In this document: positions 38,557 through 48,390 of the stretch, in pieces | Layout: the number at the start of each line of letters is the position of its first letter | Numbering within the stretch: position 1 is the first letter of the stretch | Assembly (NCBI RefSeq): GCF_002150805.1 | Contig: NZ_MTBA01000005.1 | Location: forward strand, 1 to 62,328 | Source: Oceanospirillum sanctuarii | GTDB lineage: Bacteria > Pseudomonadota > Gammaproteobacteria > Pseudomonadales > Halomonadaceae | Direction: 5' to 3' | Length of the DNA: 62,328 bases | Position numbers and translations under genes: made by a program | The notes under the pieces: model-generated | What the model was told of the DNA's origin: nothing | The model's database searches: none | Seen by the model: the letters and a program-made list of their open reading frames with translations, nothing else

Positions 38557-39470
38557 TGTTAAAACTTCAAAGCATGCTTGCTCCTATTAGTGGTTGTGTT
38601 CTGGTTGTCGTTATTGGGTGGCAGTCTGGTGCTCTCGTGGGGCAGGAGTTTGCTAAAGAGGGGAAGGCTGAATTATCCAATCAGGTGGTTGAATCCTGGC
38701 TAATTGCAGGTCAAAGACCTCAGGTTACTTCCCAGGTGTTAGCTTATGATCGCCTTTTTGTTGAGAAGGAAAAGACTCCCGAGCCAGTAGCCGTTCCCAA
38801 GACGCCTCTGAAAATGGTTTTGAGTGCCGTTTTTGTCGCCCCCAATGCTATAGACTCCGGGGCGATTATTGCGACACTTAATACTAATGCCAGCTATTAC
38901 AAGGTGGGTGATGAGGTTGAGAGCGGTATTTATCTGAAAAGTGTGCATGAAGATCATGTTGTGCTGGATCGGAATGGTAGCCCCGAGGCGCTTTACTTTA
39001 AAGAATCTACAAGTTCAGGTGGTTTATCCAGTGTTGCCGAACCTCGTGTTCAGTCCAGAGTGACACCGTCTTTGCCTGCCCGCCCTGTTAGTGAGCCTGT
39101 TCAGCCAAAAGCGGTGCGCGATCTGCCTCAGACGGAGCTTGGTGGTGATATTCGCAGGCTGAACGCGGCTGCCTTTATGCGTAAATATCAGCAGAAAATG
39201 GAACAGGATCCTTCAGCATTGTTCAGTGAAGCTGGAATAACCCCTGCAACCGGTGGCGGGTATCGGTTAGGAGATAGCCCTTATGCTTCCTTGCTGACGG
39301 CGGCAGGTTTAGAGATGGGCGATGTCATTTTGTCGGTTAACGGTTCTCAGTTAGGTGATCCTCAATCTGACGCTCAATTGCTTGGTAAACTGTCACAGCA
39401 AAATGAGGTAGAAGTGATGATTAAGCGTGGATCCCGACAGTTTTCGGTCACTTTTCCTATAAGTCGTTAA
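38556..39470 (+). CDS. gspC: Type II secretion system protein C
   Basis: 304-residue inner-membrane component that connects the platform to the secretin. An N-terminal TM (about residues 10-27) is followed by a linker, then the homology region (about 85-145: MVLSAVFVAPNAIDSGAIIA, then YYKVGDEV, then VHEDHVVLDRNG), and a C-terminal PDZ domain (about 225-300, with GLEMGDVILSVNG). The PDZ domain takes part in substrate or assembly selection in the family. A 150-bp gap without a gene separates it from gspD. Confidence 0.93.
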   Translation: MLKLQSMLAPISGCVLVVVIGWQSGALVGQEFAKEGKAELSNQVVESWLIAGQRPQVTSQVLAYDRLFVEKEKTPEPVAVPKTPLKMVLSAVFVAPNAIDSGAIIATLNTNASYYKVGDEVESGIYLKSVHEDHVVLDRNGSPEALYFKESTSSGGLSSVAEPRVQSRVTPSLPARPVSEPVQPKAVRDLPQTELGGDIRRLNAAAFMRKYQQKMEQDPSALFSEAGITPATGGGYRLGDSPYASLLTAAGLEMGDVILSVNGSQLGDPQSDAQLLGKLSQQNEVEVMIKRGSRQFSVTFPISR

Positions 39471-39620
39471 TCTTATTATCTTTTTGATTTAATATGATGT
39501 GCTTTGCGCTTACTTTTAAATAGTTTACTGTGGCTTTCGCGTCCCGGTTTTATGTTGTTTAGTGGTTACCAGTTAACGCCTTCGGGTTTTCATCAGAGCT
39601 AAAGCAGAAACGGAGTTTCG

Positions 39621-41516
39621 GTGATTAAAAAAATAATACTAACCAGCCTATTGTTGCTGTCGCTGCCGGTTTTTGCTGGGCAGTGGAAGGTCAATATAAA
39701 AGACGCTGAAATTGATGCCTTTATCAGCCAGATTGCTGATATCACCGGTAAAAGTTTTATTGTTGATCCCCGTGTCAAAGGCCGGGTAACGGTTATTTCT
39801 AAAGCTTCTATGGATGATGAGGCTGTCTATCAGTTATTTCTATCTGTTCTGAATGTTCATGGCTTTGTGGCGGTTGAAACTGCAGATGGTGCAATCAAGG
39901 TTATTCCTAATGCCACCAGTAAACAGGAAGGTACCCGTTCAGGCTTGCGCAAAGGCGATAGCTTTATTACTGAGGTCATTCAGCTCAAGTCAGCAACCGT
40001 TGCCGAAGTCGTTCCTGTATTAAGACCCCTTGTTCCCCAGTACGGCCATCTTGCCGGTGTGCAGTCTTCAAATGCACTCATTCTGTCCGACCATGCCGCT
40101 AATATTGAGCGTCTGAAAGGTATTATCGAGAGTATCGACGGTGGCAAGGACGAACAGATTGAAGTTATCAGTCTGCGTCATGCCTGGGTTGGTGATCTGG
40201 CAAAATTACTGGAAGAACTGGTTCCTCAGTCGGGGCGGTCTGCAAAAGGCCAGGCGGGACGCTTTACTATTGTTGCAGATGAACGCTCAAACCGACTGAT
40301 TCTCAAAGGCAGTGACCCGGATCGTAAGCGTATCAAGTCACTGATTTCTAAGCTGGATCAACCATTTGAAAGCAAAGGTGTCACTCAGGTTATTCAGCTT
40401 AACTATGCTGAAGCAGCCAAAGTTGCTGAACTTCTGAGCAAGGTGATTAACGATTCTTCCTCATCATCTGAGAAAGCCCCGCCAACAGTCACCAAAGCAC
40501 AGTTTCAGGCCGATGAGTCCCTGAATGCTTTAGTCATCCGGGCTGAACCAGCTGTGATGTCTGAGGTGAAAAGTCTGGTTTCCCAGCTGGATATCCGCCG
40601 TGCTCAGGTATTGATTGAAGCGGTTATTGTTGAAGTCAGTGGCAGTAATGGCGAGCAACTGGGCATTCAATGGCTGGTGGGTGATTTTGAGAATGGGCCA
40701 GTTGGCGGAACCAGTTTTGGTAATGCCGGTGTTTCTACAGGCTCTTTAGTTTCTGATGTTGCAACCACTGGCGGTGCAGGTTCAATTGGAAAGGTTAATG
40801 GTGCTTTTCTGGGCGGGGCTGGCTCTGTCGGAGGACAGGATATTGGAGTCTTAGTTCAGGCCTTAGCAACAACAGCTAACGCAAACCTGCTCTCCACGCC
40901 GAGTGTAATGACGCTGGATAACGAAGAGGCTGAGTTTGTTGTTGGTCAGAATGTGCCTTTCCTGACAGGAACGACAACAAGCTCCACGACGACAAATCCA
41001 TTCACGACCATCAGTCGTGAAGATGTCGGTGTCACTCTTAAAGTAAAACCACAGATCAATGACGATGATAGCGTGCGCCTCGAGGTTCAGCAGGAAGTGT
41101 CATCGTTGGTGCCATCTGATAACCCTTTGGCGACCGGATCTGCGGATCGTATTACCAATAAACGCTCTATCGATACCACAATTCTTGTTTCTGACGGAGA
41201 GACCATCGTTCTGGGCGGCTTAATCCAGGATGATGTGCAGGAATCCGTCAGTAAAGTGCCTTTGTTAGGCGATATCCCTCTGATCGGCGCTCTTTTTCGT
41301 AGTACTCAGGTCACCAAAACCAAGCGTAATCTGCTGGTGTTTCTGCGACCAAAAATTATTCGTGATAGTAACCGCCTTAAGGCTGTCGCAGATGCCAAGT
41401 ATCAGGGTATCTATCGTGTAGAAGCCCGTGATGGTGACTTGAGTGATAAAAAGTCAGAGGAATCAGGGCAGCCAAAAGGCAGCGTCGAGCAGCTCTTTGA
41501 AGGCGGTAGAGACTGA
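39621..41516 (+). CDS. gspD: Type II secretion system secretin GspD
   Basis: 631-residue outer-membrane secretin that forms the exit pore. A signal peptide (cleavage near residue 19, PVFAG) precedes N0 ([33 protein letters not shown]), N1-N3 domains, and the C-domain beta-barrel with [11 protein letters not shown] and the secretin signature [33 protein letters not shown] Gly/Ser-rich stretch around residues 360-410 fits the N3/C-gate constriction loop region. The start is GTG. The C-terminal tail (about 600-631) is charged, as in secretins that use a pilotin; no pilotin gene is in the operon. Confidence 0.97.
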   Translation: MIKKIILTSLLLLSLPVFAGQWKVNIKDAEIDAFISQIADITGKSFIVDPRVKGRVTVISKASMDDEAVYQLFLSVLNVHGFVAVETADGAIKVIPNATSKQEGTRSGLRKGDSFITEVIQLKSATVAEVVPVLRPLVPQYGHLAGVQSSNALILSDHAANIERLKGIIESIDGGKDEQIEVISLRHAWVGDLAKLLEELVPQSGRSAKGQAGRFTIVADERSNRLILKGSDPDRKRIKSLISKLDQPFESKGVTQVIQLNYAEAAKVAELLSKVINDSSSSSEKAPPTVTKAQFQADESLNALVIRAEPAVMSEVKSLVSQLDIRRAQVLIEAVIVEVSGSNGEQLGIQWLVGDFENGPVGGTSFGNAGVSTGSLVSDVATTGGAGSIGKVNGAFLGGAGSVGGQDIGVLVQALATTANANLLSTPSVMTLDNEEAEFVVGQNVPFLTGTTTSSTTTNPFTTISREDVGVTLKVKPQINDDDSVRLEVQQEVSSLVPSDNPLATGSADRITNKRSIDTTILVSDGETIVLGGLIQDDVQESVSKVPLLGDIPLIGALFRSTQVTKTKRNLLVFLRPKIIRDSNRLKAVADAKYQGIYRVEARDGDLSDKKSEESGQPKGSVEQLFEGGRD

Positions 41517-41517
41517 T

Positions 41518-43125
41518 ATGCGAGCTGATTTTTCAGAAAGCATTGAATCGCACGAGTCGGTTGATCTGCCTGCTGAGGTTTCAGAGCAGCCTCAATTGCC
41601 TTTCGTAAGTGACTCAAAGTTCTTGGCATCGCTGCCTTTTACCTTTGCCAAAAAACAGGGAGTTTTGGTCAGCTCTTCTGTTGATGATCCCGACGGTGTC
41701 ACAAAGATCTGTTATGTCCGAGAGCCGATGAATGCATCAGCGCTCGGCGAAGCGATGCGAATTTGTGGCCCTCTGAGTGAGGTGGTACTCCTTCCTGCCG
41801 CAGAATTCGAGCAGCAACTTACCCGCCATTATCAGTCTGACTCTTCTGAAACCCTGCAGATGGTGCAGGGTATTGGTGATCAGATGGATCTGGCCAGTCT
41901 TGCAGATTCTGTTTCAGAGACAGAAGACCTGCTGGATCAACAGGATGATGCGCCCATTATCCGTCTGATCAATGGCTTGCTGCAGGAAGCGATTCGAGAA
42001 GGTGTTTCTGATATCCATATCGAAACCTTTGAAAAGCGCCTTGTCGTTCGTTTTCGTGTCGATGGTGTTTTACGCCCGGTTGTGGAGCCTAAACGGGCTC
42101 TGGCACCGCTTCTGACCTCTCGTATTAAGGTGATGGCAAAGCTGGATATCGCCGAAAAACGTGTGCCACAGGATGGTCGTATCTCCTTGCGTCTGGGCGG
42201 CCGTGAAGTGGATGTTCGTGTATCAACACTTCCGTCCAGTAACGGCGAACGGGTTGTGCTGCGTATTCTGGATAAAAATGCCGGTCGTATGGATCTGGCT
42301 CAGCTGGGTATGTCTGAACAGATTCATAGTGGTCTCCGTCAACTGTTGGCTAAGCCCCACGGAATCTTTCTGGTAACCGGTCCCACCGGCTCCGGTAAAA
42401 CTACCACGCTTTATGCATCGTTAACGGCGTTGAACGATGCCAGCCGTAACATCATGACGGTTGAAGACCCTATCGAATACAACCTTGAAGGTGTCGGCCA
42501 GACTCAGGTGAATCCTAAGGTTGATATGACCTTTGCCCGAGGGTTGCGCGCTATGCTGCGTCAGGACCCGGATGTGGTGATGGTCGGTGAGATCCGTGAT
42601 ATCGAAACCGCGGAAATCGCAGTACAGGCGAGTTTAACCGGTCACCTTGTACTTTCGACCTTGCACACCAATACCGCTGCTGGTGCTGTGACCCGTTTGC
42701 AGGACATGGGGGTTGAACCCTTTCTGTTGGCTTCAAGTCTGCTGGGTGTGTTGGCACAGCGACTGGTGCGGGTGCTTTGTACTGATTGTCGGACGCCTTA
42801 CCAGCCCGATGATGCCGAGCGGGCTCTGATGGGATTAAGTGATAACGCTGACGTTACCCTTTACCATGCCGCAGGCTGTGAGCACTGTAATCAGCAGGGG
42901 TATCGTGGCCGAACCGGTATCTACGAACTTCTGACCGTTAATGAAGATGTGCGCCGATTGATCCATCAGCAGGCAGGTGAGCAGGAGATCGATCAATATC
43001 TGAGACAGTCTTCACAAGCTGATAGCAGTGATGCTTACCAGACCATACGTCAGGATGGCTTGCGTCTGGTGCTGGCTGGTATCACCACGGTCGAAGAAGT
43101 TTTGCGTGTGACCCGAGATGATTAA
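41518..43125 (+). CDS. gspE: Type II secretion system ATPase GspE
   Basis: 535-residue hexameric cytoplasmic ATPase that drives pseudopilus assembly. The N1E/N2E GspL-binding region comes first, then the catalytic domain: Walker [16 protein letters not shown], Asp box [16 protein letters not shown], Walker [16 protein letters not shown] and His box [13 protein letters not shown]. The zinc-binding tetracysteine is present (CTDC ... CEHC). I chose the ATG at 41518, one base after the gspD stop, over an upstream start that overlaps gspD. Confidence 0.97.
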   Translation: MRADFSESIESHESVDLPAEVSEQPQLPFVSDSKFLASLPFTFAKKQGVLVSSSVDDPDGVTKICYVREPMNASALGEAMRICGPLSEVVLLPAAEFEQQLTRHYQSDSSETLQMVQGIGDQMDLASLADSVSETEDLLDQQDDAPIIRLINGLLQEAIREGVSDIHIETFEKRLVVRFRVDGVLRPVVEPKRALAPLLTSRIKVMAKLDIAEKRVPQDGRISLRLGGREVDVRVSTLPSSNGERVVLRILDKNAGRMDLAQLGMSEQIHSGLRQLLAKPHGIFLVTGPTGSGKTTTLYASLTALNDASRNIMTVEDPIEYNLEGVGQTQVNPKVDMTFARGLRAMLRQDPDVVMVGEIRDIETAEIAVQASLTGHLVLSTLHTNTAAGAVTRLQDMGVEPFLLASSLLGVLAQRLVRVLCTDCRTPYQPDDAERALMGLSDNADVTLYHAAGCEHCNQQGYRGRTGIYELLTVNEDVRRLIHQQAGEQEIDQYLRQSSQADSSDAYQTIRQDGLRLVLAGITTVEEVLRVTRDD

Positions 43126-43143
43126 GGTTGATGGTGATTCATA

Positions 43144-44355
43144 ATGGCAGCCTTTAACTATCAGGCTTTGACCGCATCCGGCGCGAAGAAAAAAGGCGTG
43201 ATGGAAGGGGAGAGCCCTCGCCATATTCGTCAGCTGTTAAGAGATCAGGGCCTGATCGCGGTTTCTGTTGATCAGGTAGCAGAGTCAAAAAGTAAGCAGA
43301 GTCGTTTCCTCTCCGGTCCTGGCATGTCCGTTAAAGAGCTGGCGCTCTGTACCCGCCAGATGGCAACCCTTGTTCAGGCGGCAATGCCATTGGAAGAGGT
43401 TTTGCAGGCCGTTGCCGCTCAGTCGGAACGTCCCAAAGTGAAAAGCCTGTTGTTAGGGGTTCGATCCCGCGTTCTGGAAGGTCATACCCTTGCTGATGGC
43501 ATGGCTGACTTCCCCAATGCCTTTCCGGAAATGTACCGATCAACAGTGGCAGCCGGTGAACATGCCGGTCATCTGGATCTGGTACTGAATGAGCTGGCAG
43601 ATTACACCGAACAGCGAGAGCAGGCTCGTCAGAAGATTCAGTTGGCACTGCTCTATCCGGGGCTTCTGACGGTGGCTTCGATAGCGATTGTCAGTTTCCT
43701 TCTGGCGGTAGTCGTGCCTGATGTGGTCAAGGTTTTCACCCGAACCGGAAACGATCTCCCGCCGCTGACAGCAGGACTTATTGCGGTAAGCGACTTTCTC
43801 AATCAGTTTGGCCTGCATCTTTTACTGCTGCTTTGTCTAGGTTTTTTGGCCTTCTCATCAGCTTACCGAAAGCCCGGTTTCAGGTTGGCGGTGGATCGTT
43901 GGCTGACCGATTTTCGCCTGACCCGAAAGATCAGCCGGGGCATTAACGCTTCCCGTTTTGCCGGAACCTTAAGTATTCTCTCCCGCAGTGGCGTTCCTCT
44001 CGTTGAGGGGCTTAGTATTGCAGCGGCAGTGATGCCAAACCACTTTATGCGTCAGCAGGTGAGCGAGATTGCCGGTAAAGTGAAAGAGGGCACATCTTTG
44101 TTTAAGGCCCTTGAGCAGAGCGGTCGTTTTCCGCCAATGATGCTGTATATGATCGCCAGTGGTGAACGCAGTGGCGAACTGGAAAATATGTTGGACCGGG
44201 CGGCTAAGCAGCAGCAACAGACTTTGGAAGCTCTGGTTGCTACCGTTGTGGGCTTATTTGAGCCGGTCGTTCTGATCGCCATGGGTGGTGTGGTACTGAC
44301 CATCGTATTGGCGATCCTGTTACCGATTTTGAATATGAATCAGCTGATTGGTTGA
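43144..44355 (+). CDS. gspF: Type II secretion system inner-membrane protein GspF
   Basis: 403-residue polytopic platform protein. It has the duplicated T2SSF cytoplasmic domain (about residues 68-190 and 270-395), each followed by TM segments. Family signatures include LCTRQMATLVQAAMPLEEVL, FPEMYRSTVAAGEHAGHLD and PPMMLYMIASGERSGELE. Three TM helices are near 168-190, 220-240 and 375-397. It lies 18 bp after gspE. Confidence 0.96.
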   Translation: MAAFNYQALTASGAKKKGVMEGESPRHIRQLLRDQGLIAVSVDQVAESKSKQSRFLSGPGMSVKELALCTRQMATLVQAAMPLEEVLQAVAAQSERPKVKSLLLGVRSRVLEGHTLADGMADFPNAFPEMYRSTVAAGEHAGHLDLVLNELADYTEQREQARQKIQLALLYPGLLTVASIAIVSFLLAVVVPDVVKVFTRTGNDLPPLTAGLIAVSDFLNQFGLHLLLLLCLGFLAFSSAYRKPGFRLAVDRWLTDFRLTRKISRGINASRFAGTLSILSRSGVPLVEGLSIAAAVMPNHFMRQQVSEIAGKVKEGTSLFKALEQSGRFPPMMLYMIASGERSGELENMLDRAAKQQQQTLEALVATVVGLFEPVVLIAMGGVVLTIVLAILLPILNMNQLIG

Positions 44356-44397
44356 ATTCAGTTCAGTGCGTTATGTGAAATATTTAAAGGAATCTTT

Positions 44398-44886
44398 ATG
44401 AAAGATCAGGAAATTCAGATGCAGTCCCGAACCGAATCACAGGTTGTTTCTACTGATAAGAAGGCAGTGGCCAAAAAACAACAGGGTTTCACCCTGATTG
44501 AGATTATGGTTGTTGTGGTCATTCTGGGTATTTTGGGTGCCTTGGTTGCGCCATCTATTCTGGGTCGTCCGGATGAGGCCCGTGTCACCGTTGCCAAGAA
44601 TGATATCCGTTCCATCAGCAATGCGCTGGATATGTACAAGCTGGATAACTTTCGCTATCCGACCAATGAAGAAGGCCTGAAGGCTCTGGTTGAAAAGCCT
44701 GCGTCGGCTAAAAACTGGAATCCTGATGGTTACCTGCCGCAAATGCCGGAAGACCCTTGGGGCAATGCTTATATCTACCAGCGTCCGGGTCAGAAGAGTC
44801 GTCATTTCGATCTTTACTCTTTGGGTGCTGACGGTCAGGAAGGCGGCGAAGGCACTGACGCCGATATTGGTAACTGGGACAAATAA
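44398..44886 (+). CDS. gspG: Type II secretion system major pseudopilin GspG
   Basis: 162-residue major pseudopilin. The prepilin-peptidase site is QQG|FTLIE, with Glu5 of the mature protein present. The mature N-terminal helix is followed by the GspG-specific YPTNEEGLKALVEKP and the C-terminal calcium-binding loop with YSLGADGQEGGEGTDADIGNW. The leader is 30 residues long, much longer than the usual 6-10. The ATG at 44398 has AAGGA seven bases upstream; no better start lies closer to the cleavage site. Confidence 0.96.
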   Translation: MKDQEIQMQSRTESQVVSTDKKAVAKKQQGFTLIEIMVVVVILGILGALVAPSILGRPDEARVTVAKNDIRSISNALDMYKLDNFRYPTNEEGLKALVEKPASAKNWNPDGYLPQMPEDPWGNAYIYQRPGQKSRHFDLYSLGADGQEGGEGTDADIGNWDK

Positions 44887-44892
44887 ACGGCT

Positions 44893-45459
44893 GTGAAACC
44901 CGTTAACCGGCAGCAGGGCTTTACCCTGATTGAGATCCTTGTGGTGGTGGTAATTATCGGCATTTTGCTGACCGCTGCCATCGCTTTGCGCGGGGATCAT
45001 TCCGGTCAACGGGCGTTGATTGCTGAAGGCGAACGTCTGCGTAGTGTTTTTATCAGCGCTCAGCAGCAGGCGGTGCGCACAGGTTTGCCCTTAAGGCTAA
45101 AAGTAAAAGCGGGCAGTTACGGTTTTGAAGTCTTTAAACCGGAATATGGCGATGAACCTCCTGCACTGGCTGAAGGGGCAGTACCTGCAACTGGCATGAC
45201 CCTGACCACGTTGAAGCGCCAGCCGGAAGGCAGTTGGACGGAAGCCGAATTCCGCTCACTGAGCCTCTATAAGCCTGAGCGGGAGATGCGCTTTACGCTG
45301 AAGGTAGCCGACAAGGCGCAATCAGAATTGATGATAGAAGCTTCAGGTCTGACTCAGGCTTTTAGCCTGAGCTTTTATTTTCCTGAGATGCCGGACCGAG
45401 TGTTGGTTTTCTCCGGCGATGGCGCAGGGCAACCGGATTACCAGTTACAGTCACAGTAG
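44893..45459 (+). CDS. gspH: Type II secretion system pseudopilin GspH
   Basis: 188-residue minor pseudopilin with a short leader and the cleavage site QQG|FTLIE, a hydrophobic helix, then a beta-rich globular part. The start is GTG at 44893, 6 bp after gspG. GspH sits in or under the pseudopilus tip complex. Confidence 0.93.
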   Translation: MKPVNRQQGFTLIEILVVVVIIGILLTAAIALRGDHSGQRALIAEGERLRSVFISAQQQAVRTGLPLRLKVKAGSYGFEVFKPEYGDEPPALAEGAVPATGMTLTTLKRQPEGSWTEAEFRSLSLYKPEREMRFTLKVADKAQSELMIEASGLTQAFSLSFYFPEMPDRVLVFSGDGAGQPDYQLQSQ

Positions 45460-45500
45460 AGTTGAGCCGCTTACTTTTTTCGAGCATCTTTTTTTATTTT

Positions 45501-45555
45501 TGGCAGTTAGAACATACGACTGGCAGTTAGAACAAACGGCTGGCAGTTAGAAAAA
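45501..45555 (+). repeat. 20-bp tandem repeat between gspH and gspM
   Basis: Three copies start at 45501, 45521 and 45541. Each begins TGGCAGTTAGAA; the first two continue ACATACGAC or ACAAACGGC-like to a full 20 bp, while the third breaks off into AAAAATGG close to the gspM start. The array ends 11 bp before the gspM ATG. Confidence 0.9.
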
Positions 45556-45566
45556 ATGGATAATTT

Positions 45567-46145
45567 ATGGCGTTTAATCGGGATTTTTCAGCAAACATCG
45601 GCCGCAAATTCAGTCAGGGAATCAGTGGGTTTCTCTCGGCTGTTGCTGCCCGTTTGCCTGATGGGCTGAAGTCCGGCTGGAATAATCTGCCGGTTCGTGA
45701 CCGAAATGCCTTAAAGCTGTTGTCGGGTGTACTTTTCCTGGTGCTGCTGTATCTCACGATCTGGCAGCCAGTGATGCAGAGGGTTGAGGAACGCAGAAAC
45801 TGGCAGACGAAACAGAGTGAACGTCTTGAACGCGCTCAACTGGCAGCTTATAACCGGTTAAACCAGTTTGGCATGATCGATCTTCTGCCGATGGATCTCT
45901 GGCTTAAACAGGAGCTACCGGCGCATCGCCTCAGTCTGATTCAGCATAAAGCAACTGGCTCTGGTGCTCAGTCAAAACAGACGGGTCAGCTTCAGATCCG
46001 CTATAGCGATAGCCGAAAAGCCCATGAGTTTATGCTCGCTATGAGTCGCTTTGCCAAACTCAGTCAGATCGATGTTGATCAGAGTCGCCGTACCATCAGC
46101 TTTAGCTACCTACCTGAGCCCGATTACGTGGATTTGACCCAGTAA
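45567..46145 (+). CDS. gspM: Type II secretion system protein M
   Basis: 192-residue GspM. A cytoplasmic N-terminal segment of about 50 residues is longer than the usual 15-20. One TM helix follows (about 50-68, LKLLSGVLFLVLLYLTIW), then a coiled-coil linker and a small periplasmic domain. RDRNALKLLSGVLF is the typical GspM entry into the membrane. GspM stabilises GspL and the assembly platform. Its place between gspH and gspI is not the usual one (normally after gspL), and a tandem repeat precedes it. Its sequence is divergent, so I identify it by layout and the N-terminal motif. Confidence 0.8.
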   Translation: MAFNRDFSANIGRKFSQGISGFLSAVAARLPDGLKSGWNNLPVRDRNALKLLSGVLFLVLLYLTIWQPVMQRVEERRNWQTKQSERLERAQLAAYNRLNQFGMIDLLPMDLWLKQELPAHRLSLIQHKATGSGAQSKQTGQLQIRYSDSRKAHEFMLAMSRFAKLSQIDVDQSRRTISFSYLPEPDYVDLTQ

Positions 46146-46154
46146 TCCTCGCTT

Positions 46155-46571
46155 ATGATGAGTCATCATTCCCGACGCCAAATTATACTTTCTCATCAGA
46201 AGGGATTTACCCTGCTGGAAGTTATGATCGCTCTGGCGATTCTTGCGGTTACCTCTGCTGGACTCTTAACCGCCAGCAGTGGTTTTGTGCGTCAGAGTGC
46301 TCAACTGGAGCAACGGGTTGTCGCTAACTGGGCGGCACAGAATTGGATGAATGAGTTGCGTCTTGCCGGTACGCCTCCAAGAATTGGTGAAAGTCGTGCC
46401 GAAGCTGAATTAGCAGGTCGCCGATTTCTGCTTAAGGCTCAGACCAGTGCCACAGAATCGCCTTTGCTGGTTCGGGTAGAGTTGCAGGTTTTCAGTAATG
46501 AAGAGGGTGAGGGCTCAGCATCTGACTTTGCTTTGGCCCAACTCACCAGCTTTATGCGAACGGAGCTTTAA
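46155..46571 (+). CDS. gspI: Type II secretion system minor pseudopilin GspI
   Basis: 138-residue minor pseudopilin. The leader is 17 residues with cleavage at QKG|FTLLEVMIALAILA, and VANWAAQNWMNELRL is the GspI-specific segment (compare the family pattern ANWVA.N...E.RL). It forms the pseudopilus tip with GspJ and GspK. Two ATGs in a row start it 10 bp after gspM. Confidence 0.94.
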   Translation: MMSHHSRRQIILSHQKGFTLLEVMIALAILAVTSAGLLTASSGFVRQSAQLEQRVVANWAAQNWMNELRLAGTPPRIGESRAEAELAGRRFLLKAQTSATESPLLVRVELQVFSNEEGEGSASDFALAQLTSFMRTEL

Positions 46572-46572
46572 T

Positions 46573-47277
46573 ATGCTCGCTGCTTCGAAGCCTAAAGCGC
46601 TTCATTATCCGCGCCGCGTGAAAGCAAAATCCCAGTCCGGTTTCACGCTTTTAGAGCTTCTGATCGCGGTAGCGATCTTTGCGCTGATCGGCCTTGCCGG
46701 CTACCGGATGCTGAACAGTGTGATCCGCACTTACGAGCACACCCGAGATCGCTCCGATAGCTTCAGCCAGTTGCAAAAAGCTGTGTCTGTGATTGAGCAG
46801 GATCTGAAACAACTCACCCGACGTTCCATCAGAGATGAGTTGGGCGACCCGCTACCGGCTTTCTCCGTTAATTATCGCGGTGGTTTGCCATTGGAGTTTA
46901 CCCGCTCTGGGAGCTGGTCGATGGTTGCGGGGGAGGAGAGTTCATCAGCGTCAGATTCTGACTCTGAATCCGCTATCGTAAATACCGGTGTAAAGCAGCG
47001 TATTGGCTACCGGCTGAAGGATGATGAGCTACAGCGTCTGGTCTGGTCTGTACTCGACAGGGCTCAGGACAGTGAGCCGCAGGTGCAGGTCTTGCTGGAG
47101 GATGTTTCCGGTTTCTCTGTACGCCTGATGGGCGATGGCCAGTGGCAGGAGTTTTGGCCGGTAGAAAGCCAGCAGGGACAGATCGATTTCCGAAGTCTGC
47201 CTGATGGTATCGATGTGCGCTTCAGCCATAAAACCCATGGTCAGATTCAACGTATCTTTGCCCGGGAGGGGATCTGA
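46573..47277 (+). CDS. gspJ: Type II secretion system minor pseudopilin GspJ
   Basis: 234-residue minor pseudopilin with cleavage site QSG|FTLLELLIAVAIFALI. The family segment IEQDLKQLTRRSIRDELGD follows. The leader is 28 residues. I chose the ATG at 46573, directly after the gspI stop, over an upstream start inside gspI. The stop overlaps the gspK start by one base. Confidence 0.94.
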   Translation: MLAASKPKALHYPRRVKAKSQSGFTLLELLIAVAIFALIGLAGYRMLNSVIRTYEHTRDRSDSFSQLQKAVSVIEQDLKQLTRRSIRDELGDPLPAFSVNYRGGLPLEFTRSGSWSMVAGEESSSASDSDSESAIVNTGVKQRIGYRLKDDELQRLVWSVLDRAQDSEPQVQVLLEDVSGFSVRLMGDGQWQEFWPVESQQGQIDFRSLPDGIDVRFSHKTHGQIQRIFAREGI

Positions 47278-48320
47278 TGTTGAACGCTCAGGCCGTCTCG
47301 CTGAACCGCAAGAGTTTAGGTCAACCGGGGAATACTAAAGAATCCGGTGTTGCCCTGATCAGTGTACTGCTGATTTTTGCCATCGCCGCTATTTTGGCCA
47401 CTCGTATGATGAGTCAGGGTAGTATTCAGGCGGAGCGCGCCGGTGACTATCAGCAGCAACAGCAGCTTGAAGCTTATGTACGGGGCGGAGAAAGTTACGC
47501 CATCGCGCTGCTTAAGGAAGACTGGCAACAGGATCAGTCTGCTGGTGATCAGGCTTATGATCATCCCTCCGAGCCATGGGGGCAGTTAGATAAGTTTGCT
47601 CTGGATGCCAGCGATGCTGCCTCAGAAGCAGATAATCTGCGTATCCGGATTCTGCCTCTGGATGGTTATTTCAACATTAATAACCTGCTGAAAGGTGAGA
47701 GCGAGCATACCGATGCCCGTCACCTCTCTGGTCTGCGCCGCATGCTTGCTGCTAATCAGATTTCTGAAGTGCTGGCGGATCAGGCTTTGGACTGGATCGA
47801 CAGTAACAATATTCCCACTGGGCTGACCGGGGCGGAAGATAACGATTATCTGCTGATAAAGCCTGCCTACCGTACTGCTGACCAGTACCTGTTGGATACC
47901 GATGAATTGATGCTGCTCACAGCTGCTTTGCCACAGGATCGTTACCGTATGGGGGAGCTGATGGTTGCCTTGCCAGACCATACCCCCCTGAACCTGAATA
48001 CTGCCAACCCCGAAGCGCTGGCTGCGGTGTTAGCGATGAGTGTCGATCAGGCAAAGCAGATGCTGGCGGGAATTGAATACACTCCGGTTACCTCGGTTAA
48101 TGAATTTCTCTCGGCCCGTTCCATGGATATTGCTCTGGCGGAACTCTTCAGCATCCGCAGCCAGTATTTTATGATCACCTCTCAGGTGGACTGGCTGGAG
48201 CAGCGTCTGGCGCTGACGACTTTACTGCACCGTAATCTTGAAACTGGTGAGATCGATATTTTGCAGCGTCGGTTTCAGCCGGTGTCCCAGCAGCGTTTTT
48301 CCCGGGAGTCGAAGGAATGA
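47277..48320 (+). CDS. gspK: Type II secretion system minor pseudopilin GspK
   Basis: 347-residue GspK, the largest pseudopilin and the tip cap. The cleavage site is ESG|VALISVLLIFAIAAI, without Glu5, as is normal for GspK. RILPLDGYFNINNLL and LNLNTANPEALAAVL are family hallmarks, and the alpha-helical SAM-like insertion domain is present. It overlaps gspJ by one base. Confidence 0.96.
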   Translation: MLNAQAVSLNRKSLGQPGNTKESGVALISVLLIFAIAAILATRMMSQGSIQAERAGDYQQQQQLEAYVRGGESYAIALLKEDWQQDQSAGDQAYDHPSEPWGQLDKFALDASDAASEADNLRIRILPLDGYFNINNLLKGESEHTDARHLSGLRRMLAANQISEVLADQALDWIDSNNIPTGLTGAEDNDYLLIKPAYRTADQYLLDTDELMLLTAALPQDRYRMGELMVALPDHTPLNLNTANPEALAAVLAMSVDQAKQMLAGIEYTPVTSVNEFLSARSMDIALAELFSIRSQYFMITSQVDWLEQRLALTTLLHRNLETGEIDILQRRFQPVSQQRFSRESKE

Positions 48321-48390
48321 ATTTCGTCTTAACCTATCTGACAGTTCAGAAAGTAATAATGTCTGGCCGTAAACCTCTAAGGAGCCTGTC

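Noticed and set aside
41443-41517. Upstream in-frame extension of gspE into gspD
   Set aside because: The extension has no ribosome site and overlaps gspD coding; the ATG at 41518 one base after the gspD stop fits better.
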